DNA of 64,000 bases. Origin: Leptogranulimonas caecicola (GTDB taxonomy: Bacteria; Actinomycetota; Coriobacteriia; Coriobacteriales; Atopobiaceae). Under the pieces are notes generated by a model that saw nothing but the letters and a program-made list of their open reading frames with translations, was not told where the DNA came from and made no database searches. This document shows, piece by piece, positions 61,863-64,000 of this stretch (position 1 is its first letter; the number at the start of each line of letters is the position of its first letter). The stretch lies in contig NZ_AP025285.1 in NCBI RefSeq assembly GCF_023168405.1, forward strand, positions 62,001 to 126,000. The letters are read 5' to 3'. The translations under genes were made by a program, and so were the position numbers.

Positions 61863-62867
61863 ATGATTCTTTGCGGTCTCTATGCTCGGCTCATCTATTT
61901 GTCGCGGGCTCCCCTCTCTCGCATTGCCGAAAGCGCTGAGTGTACGGAGCTTCTTCGTAACGCCAAAGCACCTTCCCGCGAGATATATCGCGTGCTCCAC
62001 GATCGCGAGTTGACTGGATTGCGCAGTGCGTATCCACAGGCACCATCGGCAGTTCAGGCTCTTGTGGGGCGCCGAGAACATCGTCATGAGGTGAAAGGCG
62101 GATCCATGCGTCTCTGGTCTGCGGCACTTCCTGGTGGCACGATTTGTCGGGTGGAAGAGGGGCCCGGTGCCGGTCTGCATGTGGTTTCGCCTGAGCTTTA
62201 CTTGCTCCTTCGAGCTGCAGAGCTATCCCGCTGGGAACTCGTGCTTCTTGCCATGGAGTTCTGGGGTCGTTTTGACTCGCGTGATGACCGAGAGAGCGGT
62301 GTCGAGGCCAGGCCTTATCCCCTTGCCTCCCAGAACTCTGTCGAGAGAGTAATGTTAGCTATAGAGGGTCGCGTCCCCGGTATGGCGTTGATGCGCTTCG
62401 CGCTTGCTCGAGGACTGCCGGGCTCTCGGTCTCCTCGAGAATCCGCCTTGGCGCTCTTTCTTTCACTTCCTCGCAAGCTCGGGGGACTGGGGCTCGATCC
62501 ACCAGAACTGAACACCTCTGTGGGTCTTTCGGCTCGCGGGAAGCAGATCTTTGGAGCGCCACAGGCCATGCCGGACCTGCTCTTTCCTGCGACGTCGATC
62601 GATGTTGAGTATGACTCTTCCGCTCATCATCTGGGTGCCGACGAAGTGCTTCATGACAAGTTGCGCCAGCTTGCATTGGAAGCCTCCGGGATCACGGTGA
62701 TGCCGATCACCGGGCCGGTAGTAAGGGAATACGGTCAGCTAGTTGCGGCCGCCGATGCCATTGCAGCGGCGGTCAACGGTCGGGATCCTTCCCCGCTTTC
62801 GGAACGGCTGGAGGAGCGGCGTCGCGAGCTGTATCGGCAGCTGTTTCGCCTGCGCAGCCTATGGTGA
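61863..62867 (+). CDS. PD-(D/E)xK-like nuclease, DUF559/Vsr-type fold (paralog B)
   Basis: A 334-aa paralog of the protein at 1001-2011. Shared features: N-terminal ILCG, the middle SPxEsAL...LPRKLGGLGL stretch, MPDLLFPATSIDVEYDS (PD 237-238, D247, E249), HDKLRQLALEASGITVMPIT, and a C-terminal RSLW resembling HDFW. The pattern suggests a metal-dependent endonuclease. ATG at 61863 follows AAAGGAGGATC. Two direct 113-nt repeats flank the gene, as at the other locus but with a wholly different repeat sequence. Activity and target are unknown; a defence, mobile or selfish role is possible. Confidence 0.78.
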   Translation: MILCGLYARLIYLSRAPLSRIAESAECTELLRNAKAPSREIYRVLHDRELTGLRSAYPQAPSAVQALVGRREHRHEVKGGSMRLWSAALPGGTICRVEEGPGAGLHVVSPELYLLLRAAELSRWELVLLAMEFWGRFDSRDDRESGVEARPYPLASQNSVERVMLAIEGRVPGMALMRFALARGLPGSRSPRESALALFLSLPRKLGGLGLDPPELNTSVGLSARGKQIFGAPQAMPDLLFPATSIDVEYDSSAHHLGADEVLHDKLRQLALEASGITVMPITGPVVREYGQLVAAADAIAAAVNGRDPSPLSERLEERRRELYRQLFRLRSLW

Positions 62868-62951
62868 GAGTTGGGCTGGCTTGGCGAACTGGCCCATTGG
62901 GTCGCTGGTGGCTGGTCGCTGGCGGCTTCAGCCTGTTGGGTCGCTGGCGGC

Positions 62952-63064
62952 TTCAGTGAGTGCGCTCATGCCCCTCAGTGAGCGGAATTCTGCTCACTGA
63001 AGCTCAGTGAGCACCTAATACGCTCACTGAAGGCACTTTGGCTGCTCACTGAGCAAGCTAATCA
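62952..63064. repeat. 113-nt palindromic element, family B, right copy
   Basis: Direct copy of 61556-61668 with no length change; it starts TTCAGTGAGT, contains CTCAGTGAGC, GCTCACTGAA and GCTCACTGAGC, and ends GCTAATCA. Confidence 0.9.
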
Positions 63065-63100
63065 TTGGAGTGCCGGTGGCCGAGGTAGGTTCCTTTGCAG

Positions 63101-64000
63101 CTAGAACTTGTTGGGGGTGCCGTCGGTGTCGGGGATTTGGGCGGCCAGCTGCGCTTTGACCTGCGGGATTTGTGCGGGGTCGTAGGGCGTCATCTGGTAG
63201 ACGTAGTTGAGCCAGTTGCGCCAGAGGAGGTTCGCGTGGGCGCGCCAGGTGAAGAGGGGCTGGCGCTCGGGGTCGTCGTCGGGGAAGTAATTTTCCGGCA
63301 GCTGGATGGGCAGGCCGGCTTTGAAGTCGCGCCAGTATTCGCCGGCCAGGGTGTCGCGACCGTACTCGAAGTGGCCCTGGACGTAGACCTCGAAGAAGTG
63401 ACGTGTGGCCACCAGTGCGGGGCCGGAGGTGAAGCCGCGGGAGAGGACCTGGAGCGACGGGTCGGCCTCGATGGCGTTGGGGTCGCTCGCGGCGTGGCGC
63501 GAGTGGGGCATGTTGTGCACCTCGTCGAAGCCGTTGGTTAAGAAGTTGTACTCATCGCAAAGACGCTGAGGGAAGACGCCAAAGAGCTTGGACCCTAGCA
63601 GGCGCTTGGGGATGTTGTGCAGGTGATAGAGGCCCGCCATGGCCCCCCAGCAGAGATACATGGTGGAAAAGACGTGGGTTTGTGCCCAGTCCATGATGTC
63701 GCAGAGTTCGTCCCAGTAGTCCACCTCTTCGAAGGGCATCTGCTCCACCGGGGCGCCGGTGATCACCAAGCCGTCGTAGTAGTGATCGCGAAAACTCTCG
63801 AACGGTTCGTAGAATTTCACCAGATGATCCTGGCTCACATGGGTGGACTCGTGGCTGGAGACGCGCATGAAGTCTACGTCCACCTGCAGCGGGCTCTTGG
63901 AGATGAGGCGCAGGATCTGAGTCTCGGTCTCGATCTTGGTGGGCATGAGGTTGAGAATGACCACCCTCAGCGGACGGATGTCCTGCTTTGCTGCAGCCTC
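63101..64000 (-). CDS. metA: homoserine O-acyltransferase (MetA), 5' end outside window
   Basis: The first committed enzyme of methionine synthesis, acylating homoserine with succinyl- or acetyl-CoA. The frame stays open to the right edge (EAAAKQDIRPLRVVILNLMPTK), so the start lies beyond. Motifs: LRVVILNLMPTK, VITGAPVE, the catalytic Cys in TMYLCWGAMAG, MPHSRH, and HFEYGRDTL with catalytic His and Glu. The acyl donor cannot be told reliably from this part. Its 3' end lies 36 bases from repeat B. Confidence 0.94.
   Translation of the reverse strand, partial: EAAAKQDIRPLRVVILNLMPTKIETETQILRLISKSPLQVDVDFMRVSSHESTHVSQDHLVKFYEPFESFRDHYYDGLVITGAPVEQMPFEEVDYWDELCDIMDWAQTHVFSTMYLCWGAMAGLYHLHNIPKRLLGSKLFGVFPQRLCDEYNFLTNGFDEVHNMPHSRHAASDPNAIEADPSLQVLSRGFTSGPALVATRHFFEVYVQGHFEYGRDTLAGEYWRDFKAGLPIQLPENYFPDDDPERQPLFTWRAHANLLWRNWLNYVYQMTPYDPAQIPQVKAQLAAQIPDTDGTPNKF

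Overview
The window is about 64 kb of GC-rich bacterial chromosome, with GC-rich codon ends in most genes. It looks like a fermentative member of the Coriobacteriia, probably near Olsenella or other Atopobiaceae. The reasons are the agmatine deiminase system, a one-subunit pyruvate:ferredoxin oxidoreductase, a glycyl radical enzyme, many sugar-aldolase genes, a Mg-type NRAMP relative and DUF559-like nucleases with a DVEYDS motif. This placement comes from gene content, not from a database search. No rRNA, tRNA, CRISPR array, phage or classical insertion sequence was recognised.

Layout. 0-7.2 kb: agmatine catabolism (end of aguA, ptcA, aguD and a frameshifted second aguD), split by a nuclease island at 0.76-2.58 kb. 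7.8-13.1 kb: nifJ, a small acidic protein and a YitT-type membrane protein. 13.2-18.3 kb: two divergent C69 dipeptidases, one intracellular and one secreted with cell-wall-binding repeats. 18.6-23.6 kb: a QueT-like transporter, a glycosyltransferase, a LytS/LytR-type two-component pair and a phosphoesterase. 23.9-32.0 kb: PAP2 phosphatase, thioredoxin, pgi and several poorly known proteins (a free-standing cyanophycin-synthetase-N-like protein, a YtxH protein, a PRC-barrel protein). 32.2-40.2 kb: polysaccharide deacetylase, then a ketodeoxygluconate locus (GntR regulator, eda, kdgK, kduD-like, 2-hydroxyacid dehydrogenase, broken MFS transporter) and a HIT protein. 40.9-48.2 kb: DeoR regulator, ascorbate-type PTS, split transketolase, deoC and a transaldolase-like aldolase. 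48.7-51.8 kb: an NRAMP-related Mg transporter candidate paired with an MgtE-like protein. 52.4-57.9 kb: DeoR regulator, glycyl radical enzyme, its activase and an FSA-type aldolase. 58.1-61.3 kb: remnants of a surface-protein locus and a second FSA-type aldolase. 61.6-63.1 kb: second nuclease island. The window ends inside metA.

The most unusual signal is a repeat system. Two paralogous PD-(D/E)xK-like nuclease genes, 336 and 334 aa, lie 60 kb apart. Each is bracketed by two direct copies of its own palindrome-rich element: 119 nt each for the first gene and 113 nt each for the second, with no length difference within a pair. The two element families share no sequence, only size and architecture (inverted copies of one short word). 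Within a pair the palindromic words are conserved while the spacers have diverged. Similar elements without a nuclease occur at 23.7 and 30.3 kb, 48.5 kb, and 53.3 kb with a decayed copy at 11.55 kb. This resembles the REP/RAYT arrangement but with a nuclease in place of a transposase.

A second genome-scale signal is the 10-mer TGCCGAGAAA, found exactly 12 times on both strands against about 0.12 expected. It often forms inverted pairs in terminators, the pattern known for DNA uptake sequences. Three genes carry frame changes: two at short G runs and one at an apparent internal deletion.
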